Positions 36,649-44,720 of a stretch of DNA of 64,000 bases are shown here, one piece after another (positions within the stretch are counted from its first letter, which is position 1; every line of letters starts with the position of its first letter). Position numbers and translations under genes: made by a program. This DNA is from Paraburkholderia podalyriae. Its GTDB lineage: Bacteria; Pseudomonadota; Gammaproteobacteria; Burkholderiales; Burkholderiaceae. The notes beneath the pieces are model-generated. The model did not search any database, was not told where the DNA came from, and saw nothing but the letters and a program-made list of their open reading frames with translations. The DNA lies in contig NZ_VZQQ01000005.1 in the NCBI RefSeq assembly GCF_014397785.1, forward strand, positions 1 through 64,000, read 5' to 3'.

Positions 36649-37154
36649 TGGACCACTCCATTGCGAGGCACCTGTTCCATCACAGCGAGACCGGCAGGGG
36701 TGTACCAGATATGCTCGATATAGTGCCCGAGCGTCCCCCGGTGATCCGTATAGAAGTACCGGGCGGCGCCATGCGACTGGCCGTCGATGACGATAGGCAC
36801 GCCCGCGGCAGCCATTTCCTCACGCTGTGTTTCGAAAGCCGCTTCGCTCTCGATCAGCTGCGCTATGTGATGATGGCGAATCGCGAAGCCGTCTCGAGGC
36901 AGGGCATCGCGATACACGCGGTCGTCGCCGCACAGCGGCTCGATCAGTTCCAGCTGAACCGCCCCGACGAACGCGAGCGCGATGTTCAGCTTGCAGCGAC
37001 GTCCCGCGATGGACTCTATTTCAATACCCTGCAAGCGCGCCCACGTCGGCACCTTCTGTTCTCTGCGAAAGCGCTCAATGGCCTCGTCCACATCGGTGGT
37101 GACGTACGCGATCTGCAGAAAGCCGGAAAACGGGGAAAGCGACGGCGTTTTCAT
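36645..37154 (-). CDS. VOC (glyoxalase/dioxygenase-like) family protein
   Basis: The product has 169 residues. It begins LQIAYVTTDVDEAIERFRRE and continues with ALAFVGAVQLELIEPLCGDD, RHHHIAQLIES and GTLGHYIEHIWY, matching the paired beta-alpha-beta-beta-beta units of VOC proteins with candidate metal ligands (Glu of LELIEP, the HHH cluster, His/Glu of GHYIEHIW). Similar proteins accompany sulfotransferases and steroid- or terpenoid-related genes, but the reaction is not known. It overlaps its neighbours at both ends (one base with the sulfotransferase stop, four with cysQ), so it is tightly coupled. Confidence 0.75.
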   Translation of the reverse strand: MKTPSLSPFSGFLQIAYVTTDVDEAIERFRREQKVPTWARLQGIEIESIAGRRCKLNIALAFVGAVQLELIEPLCGDDRVYRDALPRDGFAIRHHHIAQLIESEAAFETQREEMAAAGVPIVIDGQSHGAARYFYTDHRGTLGHYIEHIWYTPAGLAVMEQVPRNGVVQ

Positions 37155-38323
37155 CAGTGCAATCCATAAGTGGTCATATAGCGGGAGAAGCGCTCCCTGA
37201 TCGCTGCCGGTACAAGGCCGAATTCATCCTGCGTATATCGATGCGCGCCATAAGCGCGTTCGGGACTCTGCTTGACGCGTCGGCGCATCGCTTCCACCGT
37301 TTCGGCGGTCAGTCTGAAGCCGAAGTGATCGTAGATACGCGTGATTGCGCCAATCGGATCGGCGTGGAAGTCGGCCTGCCTGATATCGAGGAACTGCCTG
37401 TTGGGCAAGGACGCGCGCGCCGCAATTGACGCTTCGCTGGCGTGCGCCCAGTTATCCAGTTCGCGCCTGCCGATCTCGTGCCTGTCGACCTGTTCGCCCT
37501 CAGAAATCCGACGCGCCATCACCAGCACGCTCGCGAGCGAAGGCAGCGCCTCCACTGGATCTCGATGTGTCTGTACCACGCATGCATCCGGAAAGACCTC
37601 GAACAGCGCCGGTAACTGCATCAGGTGTCCTGGATTCTTCAAGAGCCACGTCTTTTCGCTGTCGCGCGCACCGATGAGGCTGATCGTCTTTGCCAAGTAA
37701 CGATATGCAGGCAATTCGCTCTGTTGACGCCACCAGCGATCGTATTGAGGTACACGGAACGACGAGCCCCACAGATTGCTGCAAAAGCCTTGCTTGAGTA
37801 TTTCGAGGCATTCATCTACCTCGTCAGCCACGATATTGTGTGCCGCGCGCATCTCTGGCGCTGACCTGAAAAAGGCCTCGAGCCCGGCCGCGGTCGCCTG
37901 GAACTGAACATGGCTGGTCCACGTATCGCGCGGAGGCCGCGGCTGCGGAAAGACGGTCAGCCATTTTTCCAAACCCTGAAATTGTGGATCAACCGAAAGC
38001 AGCTTGTGCAGCGCGGTCGTACCGGTTCTCGGTATGCCGGTGATGACGAGTGGGCGCCGCGGCGTCCGCGACAACACATCGGCATGCTTGCGCAGCCCCT
38101 CTACCAGCGTCAGGCGCGAAATCAAAGCACCGACCACTGCGTTCCACGCAAATTCCCGTCCACCCGGCGCGAAGCGCGGACCATCTTCGTCGAGCGCGTT
38201 CAAAAGTTGTGTCAGGCCCGGCCTGTACTCACCGCTGGAGCCGAAATCCGTCAGGCCAGCGGCCGCACTCGCGCTCGCGTGAAGTTCGTCCTCCGCACCC
38301 GTGAATCGTTTCGATACTGACAT
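37154..38323 (-). CDS. PAPS-dependent sulfotransferase
   Basis: The product has 389 residues. GIPRTGTTALHKLLS at residues 96-110 is the 5'-phosphosulfate loop. QTHRDPVEALPSLASVLVMA, with HRDP at 253-256 and serine 262, is the 3'-phosphate site. WLLKNPGHLMQLPALFEVFP lies between them. This is the sulfotransferase-3 type common in actinobacteria and some proteobacteria and unlike rhizobial NodH. It transfers sulfate from PAPS to an alcohol, probably a small hydrophobic one. ATG 38323 follows GGGAGA; an upstream frame extension to 38548 has no homology. It is the third gene of the operon and the likely reason for the PAPS genes. Confidence 0.9.
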   Translation of the reverse strand: MSVSKRFTGAEDELHASASAAAGLTDFGSSGEYRPGLTQLLNALDEDGPRFAPGGREFAWNAVVGALISRLTLVEGLRKHADVLSRTPRRPLVITGIPRTGTTALHKLLSVDPQFQGLEKWLTVFPQPRPPRDTWTSHVQFQATAAGLEAFFRSAPEMRAAHNIVADEVDECLEILKQGFCSNLWGSSFRVPQYDRWWRQQSELPAYRYLAKTISLIGARDSEKTWLLKNPGHLMQLPALFEVFPDACVVQTHRDPVEALPSLASVLVMARRISEGEQVDRHEIGRRELDNWAHASEASIAARASLPNRQFLDIRQADFHADPIGAITRIYDHFGFRLTAETVEAMRRRVKQSPERAYGAHRYTQDEFGLVPAAIRERFSRYMTTYGLH

Positions 38324-38352
38324 CTGTTGTCTCCCGAAATCCATTTCTGTCC

Positions 38353-39519
38353 CTACCACCGCCGTCTCAACTGCGCACCTATGCGTCTGTCGCGCAGAAG
38401 TCTGTGGCGCTCGCTTTCGTCTACGAATCGAGTTCCTGCCGGCAAGTGATTGCGCAACTCGCAAAGCGGCGCACGTTTGAGCGTCGGAACCGGCTCCGAG
38501 CTGCACCCATACCATCTGCCTATCGCAGTCCCACGGTTGACGCCGCATGTATCCAGCCAGTTCAGGACACCGGGATCGCGATGAGCAATCACCGCGCGAA
38601 AATGGCCGTCGTCGTCGACGTGTGCCTGATGCCCATTGAGGCTGCTTTGGTGATCGATATAGTCAAGCGCGTTGAATAGTGTGTCGTTCAATTGCACGTT
38701 CCAGTAGCGGCGCGTCTGCGGCAGCACGGTTTCGAGAATGAGCGCTTCGTCATCACCGAAATCGAAAATCGCCTGCCAGTACGCCTGCTTCGCGAGCCCA
38801 CCACTGAAAGCGAAAAACTCGAACTCGTTCACATTGATTCGCGTGCGCAGTTGCTGCATATGCGTGAGCCAGCGACGTGACAAGCGCTTCGCGTAGTCCA
38901 TCAACTCGCCGGTACGCCTGGCGATCTCCTCGTGGCCCATCGACGGCTTCAACGGCGGGGCATCGAGGCACTCGATAGCGATTCGCGCGTCATGCTCCCT
39001 TCCCCATGCATAAGAGCGCTGGCGCAGCATCGCGAAGTCAGCCTCGCTATGCAGCTCGATCCAGTTGCCGTCGTACCCGGCATGACGCTGCGCGCTCAAC
39101 AAAATTTCGAAGCTGCCGTCATCGCCAATTTCTACGTCGTCGAGATCGAACTGACCGAGCGGCGGGTGGACTTCATCGGTAGTGCCCATGATCCCGCGGC
39201 CGATGTCGAGCGTCAGCAAATGCACGCTGCCGCGCTCTCCGACAATCCGGTATCGCAAGTCTCCTCGCAACGGTGCGACGAAATAGGTATCGTCGGGATT
39301 CGGCTGCAGCATGAAAACTGAGTTAAGGAAGGGCAGCCAGTCAGGATGAAGCGGATCGGATTGGAAGTAGATGAAGTAGGCCAGCGAAAGATTCATCTGC
39401 AACTGCCGATACAGCTCCGCGCGTGTTTGAGGATCGCTGGGTGTTTCAGTCAATTCGAGCAGACTGTCTGCGCTTGCCAACTGGGACAGATAGTCGCGCC
39501 AGGATTTCAGCTCAGCCAT
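38353..39519 (-). CDS. DUF1214-like protein of unknown function
   Basis: The product has about 388 residues. It opens with SWRDYLSQLASADSLLE and QMNLSLAYFIYFQSDPLHPD and ends with YWNVQLNDTLFNALDYIDHQ, SSLNGHQAHVDDDGHFRAVI and NWLDTCGVNRGTAIGRWYGC, the C-terminal pattern of DUF1214/1254-type proteins, which lack an assigned reaction. There is no signal peptide. Such proteins often sit beside type-3 sulfotransferases and SDRs, as here. ATG 39519 (MAELKSW) is used. An ATG at 39540 in the same frame overlaps the dehydrogenase gene further, and neither has a strong ribosome site. Confidence 0.7.
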   Translation of the reverse strand: MAELKSWRDYLSQLASADSLLELTETPSDPQTRAELYRQLQMNLSLAYFIYFQSDPLHPDWLPFLNSVFMLQPNPDDTYFVAPLRGDLRYRIVGERGSVHLLTLDIGRGIMGTTDEVHPPLGQFDLDDVEIGDDGSFEILLSAQRHAGYDGNWIELHSEADFAMLRQRSYAWGREHDARIAIECLDAPPLKPSMGHEEIARRTGELMDYAKRLSRRWLTHMQQLRTRINVNEFEFFAFSGGLAKQAYWQAIFDFGDDEALILETVLPQTRRYWNVQLNDTLFNALDYIDHQSSLNGHQAHVDDDGHFRAVIAHRDPGVLNWLDTCGVNRGTAIGRWYGCSSEPVPTLKRAPLCELRNHLPAGTRFVDESERHRLLRDRRIGAQLRRRW

Positions 39520-40529
39520 GGATTCACCATTACCTTGCATTGCGTCGAGCGATTGCGCAGAGTCTCGAACATCTCGGGTAACGCGTCGAGAGAGACGCGA
39601 TCCGTGATCATCGCGCGCGGTTCGACAGAGCCCGCGTCGAACACGTTAGCAACATGAGTGAACTCTTGCATACTGTAGGTGACAGCGAACTGAATTCGCA
39701 CTTCCTTCCATACCGCTACCGCGGGGATAAATTGATCTGGCACCGTGCAAAAGCCGAGCACTACGACGTCGCCCCGTGGCTTGACGCAATGAATCGCCTT
39801 CGCAATCAGATCCTTTTGCCCTGCGCATTCGAAAACGACGTCTGGTGAACCCTTAAGCGCATCGCCAGCCAGCGCCGCCAGATCCTGCCCGTCCTCCGGA
39901 ACCACAAACTCGTCCGCACCCATGTGCCGTGCAAGCGCTTCGCGACGCTGTGAGGAAGCGGTGACGACGATGCGTCCGGCGCCGAGGCGGCGGGCCCAGA
40001 ACGTCGCTGCAAGCCCGACGGGACCCGCGCCGATCACGAGCGCGTTCGCACCCGGCGTGAGTTTTGCCAGCACAACGCCGTGCAAGCCAACCGCCATTGG
40101 CTCGATCAGTGCGCCGTCCTCCATGCTCAGCGTCTTCGGGAGCCTGGTCGTTACGCGCTCGGCCACGACTGCATACTGAGCGAATCCAGCGGCGGCGCCC
40201 TTGAAATCCGCGCAAAAGTTGGGCTTGCCGGAAAGACAAGTCGCGCAGTGCCCGCATCCGACAAACGGCAGCGCGGTAACTGCATCGCCGACCTTCAGCT
40301 TCTCTACACCCTTTCCCACGGCAATCACCTCGCCAGCGAATTCGTGGCCAAGTGTCGAATTTTCTGGAAGCGTGAAATGCGGAGCGTGCCCATCCGTCAT
40401 GTGAAGATCCGATCCGCAAATACCGCAGCGGTGAATCTTCAGCACGACTTCTCCGGATGCTGGACTCGGATCGGCAACACTCCTAACTTCCAGCGGTAAA
40501 CCTACCCTCGTGAAATACGCGGCCCTCAT
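39507..40529 (-). CDS. zinc-dependent alcohol dehydrogenase (MDR family)
   Basis: The product has 340 residues. The catalytic zinc site includes Cys35 (RCGICGSDLHMTDGHAPHF) with His61-Glu62 (LGHEFAGEV). Structural-zinc cysteines are in VGCGHCATCLSGKPNFC. The cofactor domain has ALVIGAGPVGLAATFWARRL. It oxidises an alcohol or reduces a ketone with NAD(P). It is the first gene of the leftward operon, with GGAGAT eight bases before the ATG at 40529. It may interconvert the hydroxyl that the sulfotransferase uses. Its 3' end overlaps the DUF1214-like gene. Confidence 0.92.
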   Translation of the reverse strand: MRAAYFTRVGLPLEVRSVADPSPASGEVVLKIHRCGICGSDLHMTDGHAPHFTLPENSTLGHEFAGEVIAVGKGVEKLKVGDAVTALPFVGCGHCATCLSGKPNFCADFKGAAAGFAQYAVVAERVTTRLPKTLSMEDGALIEPMAVGLHGVVLAKLTPGANALVIGAGPVGLAATFWARRLGAGRIVVTASSQRREALARHMGADEFVVPEDGQDLAALAGDALKGSPDVVFECAGQKDLIAKAIHCVKPRGDVVVLGFCTVPDQFIPAVAVWKEVRIQFAVTYSMQEFTHVANVFDAGSVEPRAMITDRVSLDALPEMFETLRNRSTQCKVMVNPWLS

Positions 40530-40878
40530 CGCTCGGATCTCCGTTTGGCGTGAATGTCCTGCTCGTCATCAAGCATCTGTCAATGTACTTTACTGGGAAA
40601 GTATCTTGGTTAATCCTGGTGTTTGTACCGAGCGGGCACGAGAAGCGAGCGCTCCAATGCGTTGTTGCGGAGCTATCGATCGGGAAGATATCGTTGTGCG
40701 GCAGTGGTCGATTGCCACCGGATGCGTCGGAGGCAACAAAAGACGGAGGAGAAGGCCAGCTGAGAACGCCCGCCTGTGACGGGTCTTGCGTCTTGCGCCT
40801 TGCGCGCTTGTTGCCAGCCGAGATGGCGATGGTGATGAGTTAGGCGTTGCTATCGAGGCGGTGACCACCGCAACCATG
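40530..40878. promoter_or_regulatory. promoter region of the sulfation operon with an inverted repeat
   Basis: This 349-base gap lies between the ArsR-MarR gene and the operon on the same strand. TACTTTACTGGGAAAGTA at 40586-40603 is a perfect 6-bp inverted repeat with a 6-nt spacer, in AT-rich DNA 57 to 74 bases ahead of the first operon gene, where an operator would be expected. A TTGACA occurs on the minus strand (40583-40578) but no good -10 follows it. Confidence 0.45.
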
Positions 40879-41688
40879 TCAGCCGCGCTCGGTACTCCGA
40901 CGTTCGGCCTCAGCATCTGCAAAGAGATGCAGTTCCCGCAACAAGATCGACAGTGCAGCTCGCCGCTCAGGCGTCATATGACTGGATGCCACCCAGTCGG
41001 TGCCGTACGCCCCCTCATGGAGAATGTTCCTTAAAACCTTGCGCGCCCGTGACTTCATTCGCACGAGAATTCCACGCCCATCCGCCGGATCCGGCAAGCG
41101 CTCCACCAAGCCGATCTGCTCAAGTCTGCTGACGCACTTGGTGATGCCGCCGAGCGTCATCGCCAGCGGCTTTTGAAGTTGCGTTGGAGACTGGGAGTAA
41201 GGCGGCCCTGAAACCAGGAGCGCGTCCAGTAGCAATAGTTCGGCTGCCAGCAGTCCCTGACTCGCAGCGGCTTCCTTGAGCGCCCGGTCGATGTGCGCAG
41301 ATAGCCGTAGAAGTCGTTGCCCGATCAGATAAATGTTCGCATCCTCCGCTGGCCACTCGCGCGCCCACACTACCGCCTGCTGGTCCAACGCATCGCCATC
41401 CTCGGAGCATGCTGACCTCTGCAACGCTACGCATTCCGTCAGGAATTGTGCGTCAGCCTGAGAACGTCTCGAATAGAACGCCTCGCCATTGTCATCGACA
41501 GCAACATCGATCCAGCCAGCCTCGTCAAGCGCATTCAGGTGACCCGTCACCCCCGCACGTGACATGTTCAGTTCACGCGCCAACGCGGCTGCACTTTGCG
41601 CTCCCTTGCTCAGCAGCGTCAACAGTTGTCGTCTGGAAGCGTCCGCTAACGCGGCAAAAAGCGAATCTGCGGCCTTGCGAGCAGTCAT
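40879..41688 (-). CDS. double winged-helix regulator: ArsR-type plus MarR-type domains
   Basis: The product has 269 residues. The N-terminal 90 residues are ArsR-like: LFAALADASRRQLLTLLSKG, SAAALARELNMSRAGVTGHL, NALDEAGWIDVAVDDNGEAF. After a linker the C-terminal 130 residues are MarR-like: LLLLDALLVSGPPYSQSPTQ, PLAMTLGGITKCVSRLEQIG, LVERLPDPADGRGILVRM. Two helix-turn-helix units in one chain are unusual. ATG 41688 is chosen because the ArsR fold begins there; a TTG at 41730 would add 14 residues. It lies upstream of the sulfation operon on the same strand and is the natural candidate to control it. Confidence 0.8.
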   Translation of the reverse strand: MTARKAADSLFAALADASRRQLLTLLSKGAQSAAALARELNMSRAGVTGHLNALDEAGWIDVAVDDNGEAFYSRRSQADAQFLTECVALQRSACSEDGDALDQQAVVWAREWPAEDANIYLIGQRLLRLSAHIDRALKEAAASQGLLAAELLLLDALLVSGPPYSQSPTQLQKPLAMTLGGITKCVSRLEQIGLVERLPDPADGRGILVRMKSRARKVLRNILHEGAYGTDWVASSHMTPERRAALSILLRELHLFADAEAERRSTERG

Positions 41689-41917
41689 GCCATCATCGAT
41701 CGGTGGAGACCCTCGCCTCTCGGATAGCAAAAACGCGTGCCGAGCAAAGGGGCGATTGGCATGAACCGCAATTCGACGGCCATGCCAGTGCCAGACAGGT
41801 GCCGTTTCCTGTAACGCGGGTCAAATTCGGCCACGCTAAGTTACCAGAAAATCAGGCCAGCAAAGCACAACGGGAAGTGACGCTTTGCTGCCCGAGGTAC
41901 CCCGCCCGATACGGTAG

Positions 41918-42736
41918 CTATTGCTGGACCAGATCGTACGCCGCAAGCGCCGCAACCTGCGTCACGCCACCATCCACGGGTAAGCACGTGCCAGTAATGA
42001 ATCGCGATTCGTCGCTGGCGAGAAACAGCGCGGCGGCCGCGACGTCCCATGCATCTCCCTCCAATGGGAGGGGCGCGATCTTGCGGCGACGTTCGCGAGC
42101 CTTATCGTCAAGCATGCTTTCCACCATTGGCGTGAAAATATGCCCCGGAGCAATCGCGTTGGCACGAACATGGTCGCGGCCGTACATCACCGCGAGTTCA
42201 CGCGTAAAGCCGACCATTGCCGCCTTTGACGAGCCATACGCGGCCGACCCGTGGCTGCGGATGCCTGCGACCGAACCGATGTTGACGATGGCCCCGCCCC
42301 CGCGCGCCACGATCTTCGGCACCGCACTTCGGCTCATCAAGAACGCACTTTTCAGATTGACGTCGATCACACGGTCCCAGGACGCTTCGTCGACGTCCTG
42401 CAATCGCCCCGGCGCGCCTGAGATACCGACGTTGTTGATGAGAATGTCCAGGCCTCCGTACCGCTGTACGGTCTCTTCGACAATGCGCGCACAGACAGCG
42501 CCGTCGGTGACATCGCCGGTCGATACGAACGCTCTGCCGCCCGCTTCCGTGATCAGCGCGAGCGTTTGCGCCGCCCGCTCGTACTGCTGATCGACGAGAC
42601 AGACGGACGCGCCCTCCGCCGCAAAAAGACAGGCAATTGCCTTGCCTGTGCCAAAACCCTGACCGAGCGATCCTGCGCCGGTCACGATCGCGATCTTGCC
42701 GCTCAAACGTTGATGAAAGATTTTCGGAGCAGGCAT
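41918..42736 (-). CDS. short-chain dehydrogenase/reductase
   Basis: The product has 272 residues. It has KIAIVTGAGSLGQGFGTGKA (TGxxxGxG nucleotide site), LINNVGISGAP, IVNIGSVAGIRSHGSAAYGS with the catalytic Ser-Tyr-x3-Lys (YGSSK), and FITGTCLPVDGGVTQV. It is a classical SDR oxidising or reducing a hydroxyl/keto group with NAD(P). ATG 42736 is the first methionine near the fold start; a longer frame to 42871 crosses the hairpin at 42854-42890 and is unlikely to be translated. It is read leftward, behind the APH-like gene. Confidence 0.88.
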   Translation of the reverse strand: MPAPKIFHQRLSGKIAIVTGAGSLGQGFGTGKAIACLFAAEGASVCLVDQQYERAAQTLALITEAGGRAFVSTGDVTDGAVCARIVEETVQRYGGLDILINNVGISGAPGRLQDVDEASWDRVIDVNLKSAFLMSRSAVPKIVARGGGAIVNIGSVAGIRSHGSAAYGSSKAAMVGFTRELAVMYGRDHVRANAIAPGHIFTPMVESMLDDKARERRRKIAPLPLEGDAWDVAAAALFLASDESRFITGTCLPVDGGVTQVAALAAYDLVQQ

Positions 42737-42853
42737 GCTGTAATCGGTTGATGAAAGTCGATTGTCATCTTGAACGTTCGAGCGAGCACCTGCTCGTTCA
42801 CGTTCAAGCCATAACTCGCCAGGTGGCTGCCGATGGTCGAGCTTAGTCTCGCG

Positions 42854-42890
42854 AAGCCAATAATGCAACATACGGTTGCATTATTGGCTT
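42854..42890. promoter_or_regulatory. perfect 16-bp inverted repeat, 5-nt loop
   Basis: AAGCCAATAATGCAAC (42854-42869) and GTTGCATTATTGGCTT (42875-42890) pair without mismatch around ATACG. It begins four bases behind the stop of the APH-like gene and 118 bases ahead of the SDR. No T-run follows on either strand, so it is either a stem-loop terminator/processing site for the APH transcript or a regulator-binding operator for the SDR promoter. The GTTGCAT element recurs ahead of the MarR gene near 44082. Confidence 0.7.
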
Positions 42891-42893
42891 AGA

Positions 42894-43955
42894 TCATGTC
42901 GATTCGCCCACCGTGCGGTGATCCACCAATGCCGCGCCAAAGCGTGCCGCATACGCGGTGTTCACTGCTTCGGTCTGGAAGCGGGTTTCGTTAATCGCAA
43001 AGATGAAGTATCCATACGCGAGATCGCGTCGATAGTCGTTCCACGCTTCGTCGAAATCGGGCGCCTCGACCCCGCCAATCGCCAGCTGCGAAAGATAGTG
43101 TTCGAGCAGCGACCGCTCCCATGAGCGACGGTCTTCGATATCGAGTGCACACCCTATGTGGTAGGCGACCTCGAGGCTCCAAGGCGCCCGACTGACCTGG
43201 GCATCGAAAAAACCTGGCGTCCCGTCAGCTTCGACGTACAGATTTCCCAGATGCGTATCGCCGTGAATAAGGCATACCGGTTTGCTCTTATGTTCGCGCG
43301 CAATGCGCGCGAGAGATGCCATCATCCAGTCCCGATCGTGCAGATACCGGCTTACTGCCGCTCCTCTCGGCAGCGATATGTAGTGGGCCCAGACGTCCGG
43401 TTCGAGGTATCGGTTCTGGTATTCCAGCGACCAGTCCGAAAAGCGCTCTCCCACCCATTCGAGCCGACCGCCCTTGTCGAACTCCCGGCTGTTCCATGTT
43501 TGCGCGTGATAGCGCGCCATCGCACTCAACCGCAGGGCGACTTGTTCGTAGCCCTGCGATTGCTGGGCACGGCAAAACTGAACGTTACGCTCGCTCAGGT
43601 CTTCCATCACTACGACCGATTGCCAGGCGTCAGGATCCGTGCCTGCAAAAAAGCATCTAGGCGCGTTCATATTGATGAACGGTAGTACGTCGCGATAAAA
43701 GCGCATTTCGTTGCGATACATGTCGCTCATCGAAGGACTGTGATCCTCGAAACCGCCCTTGACGATCATGCGCGCCGGCAGCGCCATTGCCTGTCCCGCG
43801 TCGTTGTACTCGAGTGCGACGCGTACCTTGGTCGACGTACCCGGCAATACCTCCACGTGCCTGCACGAAGTTACTTCGGCGCCGGGAAAGCGGAACGCGA
43901 TCGCGGAGGTTAGCCACTTTGCGGTCACTTCCTCAACAGCGACAGGCAACGCCAT
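42894..43955 (-). CDS. aminoglycoside phosphotransferase-like kinase (ecdysteroid-kinase-like)
   Basis: The product has 353 residues. The kinase-like fold shows VVVMEDLSERNVQFCRAQQS (hinge), then the catalytic loop CLIHGDTHLGNLYVEADGTP with HGD-x4-N, and the DFG-equivalent PGFFDAQVSRAPWSLEVAYH. It belongs to the DUF1679/ecdysteroid-kinase-like branch. Members near lipid or steroid genes phosphorylate small hydroxylated substrates, and antibiotic resistance is not implied. ATG 43955 (MALPVAVEEVTAKW) is preferred over the far upstream 44117. It faces away from the MarR gene across a shared 190-base promoter region. Confidence 0.8.
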   Translation of the reverse strand: MALPVAVEEVTAKWLTSAIAFRFPGAEVTSCRHVEVLPGTSTKVRVALEYNDAGQAMALPARMIVKGGFEDHSPSMSDMYRNEMRFYRDVLPFINMNAPRCFFAGTDPDAWQSVVVMEDLSERNVQFCRAQQSQGYEQVALRLSAMARYHAQTWNSREFDKGGRLEWVGERFSDWSLEYQNRYLEPDVWAHYISLPRGAAVSRYLHDRDWMMASLARIAREHKSKPVCLIHGDTHLGNLYVEADGTPGFFDAQVSRAPWSLEVAYHIGCALDIEDRRSWERSLLEHYLSQLAIGGVEAPDFDEAWNDYRRDLAYGYFIFAINETRFQTEAVNTAYAARFGAALVDHRTVGEST

Positions 43956-44104
43956 GTCACTTACCACACCAGATTCCGACACGGTTCCTCCCGAAGATTG
44001 CAAACAAAAAGACGCGTGCGCATCGTCGCGCATACCTGCTCCCCGTCGCAACATGGGGAAAACCACACCTCGCCTATCGTTGCATATTTCGAATGGCGTG
44101 CATA

Positions 44105-44126
44105 TAGTTGCTTGCAAATGCAGCTA
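44105..44126. promoter_or_regulatory. imperfect palindrome before the MarR gene (candidate operator)
   Basis: TAGTTGC (44105-44111) and GCAGCTA (44120-44126) pair with one mismatch around TTGCAAAT, 20 bases before the MarR start. A GTTGCATATT element lies 20 bases further left. MarR proteins usually repress their own divergent promoter from sites of this size, so this probably governs both the MarR and the APH-like genes. Confidence 0.45.
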
Positions 44127-44145
44127 CTTTTTTGGCAGGAAATCG

Positions 44146-44643
44146 ATGAATCTACCCGACTCCATCACGCTCGAGCGAGAACCGGCTGGCGCCGAACTCG
44201 CACAGAGGCTTGCCCCCGAGGAATACCGTACTGAAGAGAGCGTCGCGTTCAAGATGAATCTGGTTCGTCTTCTGCTTGGCGCGGAGATCGACGGAAAGCT
44301 CGCTGCGAGCGGGCTTTCAGCAATACAGTGGGGAATCCTGAAAGCACTGTACGACGGACGTGTTCGCACACCTACCGCCTTGTGCCGGGTGCTGCTCGCT
44401 GACAGCAGCATCATGACCCGCAAGCTCGATTCGCTTGAAAAAAGAGAATTGATTGAACGAATTCGCAGCACTTCCGACCGACGCTGTGTCGAGCTCACAC
44501 TGACTGCAAACGGCCGCCAGTTGTTGCGCGGAACCCTGCCGCACATCGTCGATGCAAGTAATCGGCAGCTTCGCGGCTTCACCGTCGAAGAAGTCCGAAC
44601 CGTCAAACATTTACTCGATCGGATGATCGTCAACCTAAGCTGA
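44146..44643 (+). CDS. MarR family transcriptional regulator
   Basis: The product has 165 residues. The winged helix is clear: SAIQWGILKALYDGRVRTPT, ALCRVLLADSSIMTRKLDSL, EKRELIERIRSTSDRRCVEL, followed by the dimerisation helix. ATG 44146 follows GGCAGGA. A long upstream extension of the frame lies antisense to the APH-like gene and is discarded. It is placed directly ahead of the LuxC-like gene and divergent from the APH-like gene, so it likely controls either or both in response to an aromatic or other hydrophobic ligand. Confidence 0.88.
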   Translation: MNLPDSITLEREPAGAELAQRLAPEEYRTEESVAFKMNLVRLLLGAEIDGKLAASGLSAIQWGILKALYDGRVRTPTALCRVLLADSSIMTRKLDSLEKRELIERIRSTSDRRCVELTLTANGRQLLRGTLPHIVDASNRQLRGFTVEEVRTVKHLLDRMIVNLS

Positions 44644-44720
44644 CTAGCGACAGCAACCTCGGAATCGACCAGCGTCTGCGCCGCAAGTCAACGCGTATCG
44701 AAATTTGAAAAGGAGCGTTT

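Noticed and set aside
33023..38323. Nodulation-factor sulfation genes (nodPQH)
   Set aside because: The PAPS genes resemble nodPQ, but the sulfotransferase is not NodH-like, and nodABC, nod boxes and nodD are absent.
42894..43955. Aminoglycoside resistance gene
   Set aside because: The catalytic loop is of the phosphotransferase superfamily, but the overall pattern is ecdysteroid-kinase-like and the context is catabolic.
43759..44145. N-terminal extension of the MarR gene
   Set aside because: The upstream part of the frame is antisense to the APH-like gene, whereas ATG 44146 has a good ribosome site and gives a normal MarR length.
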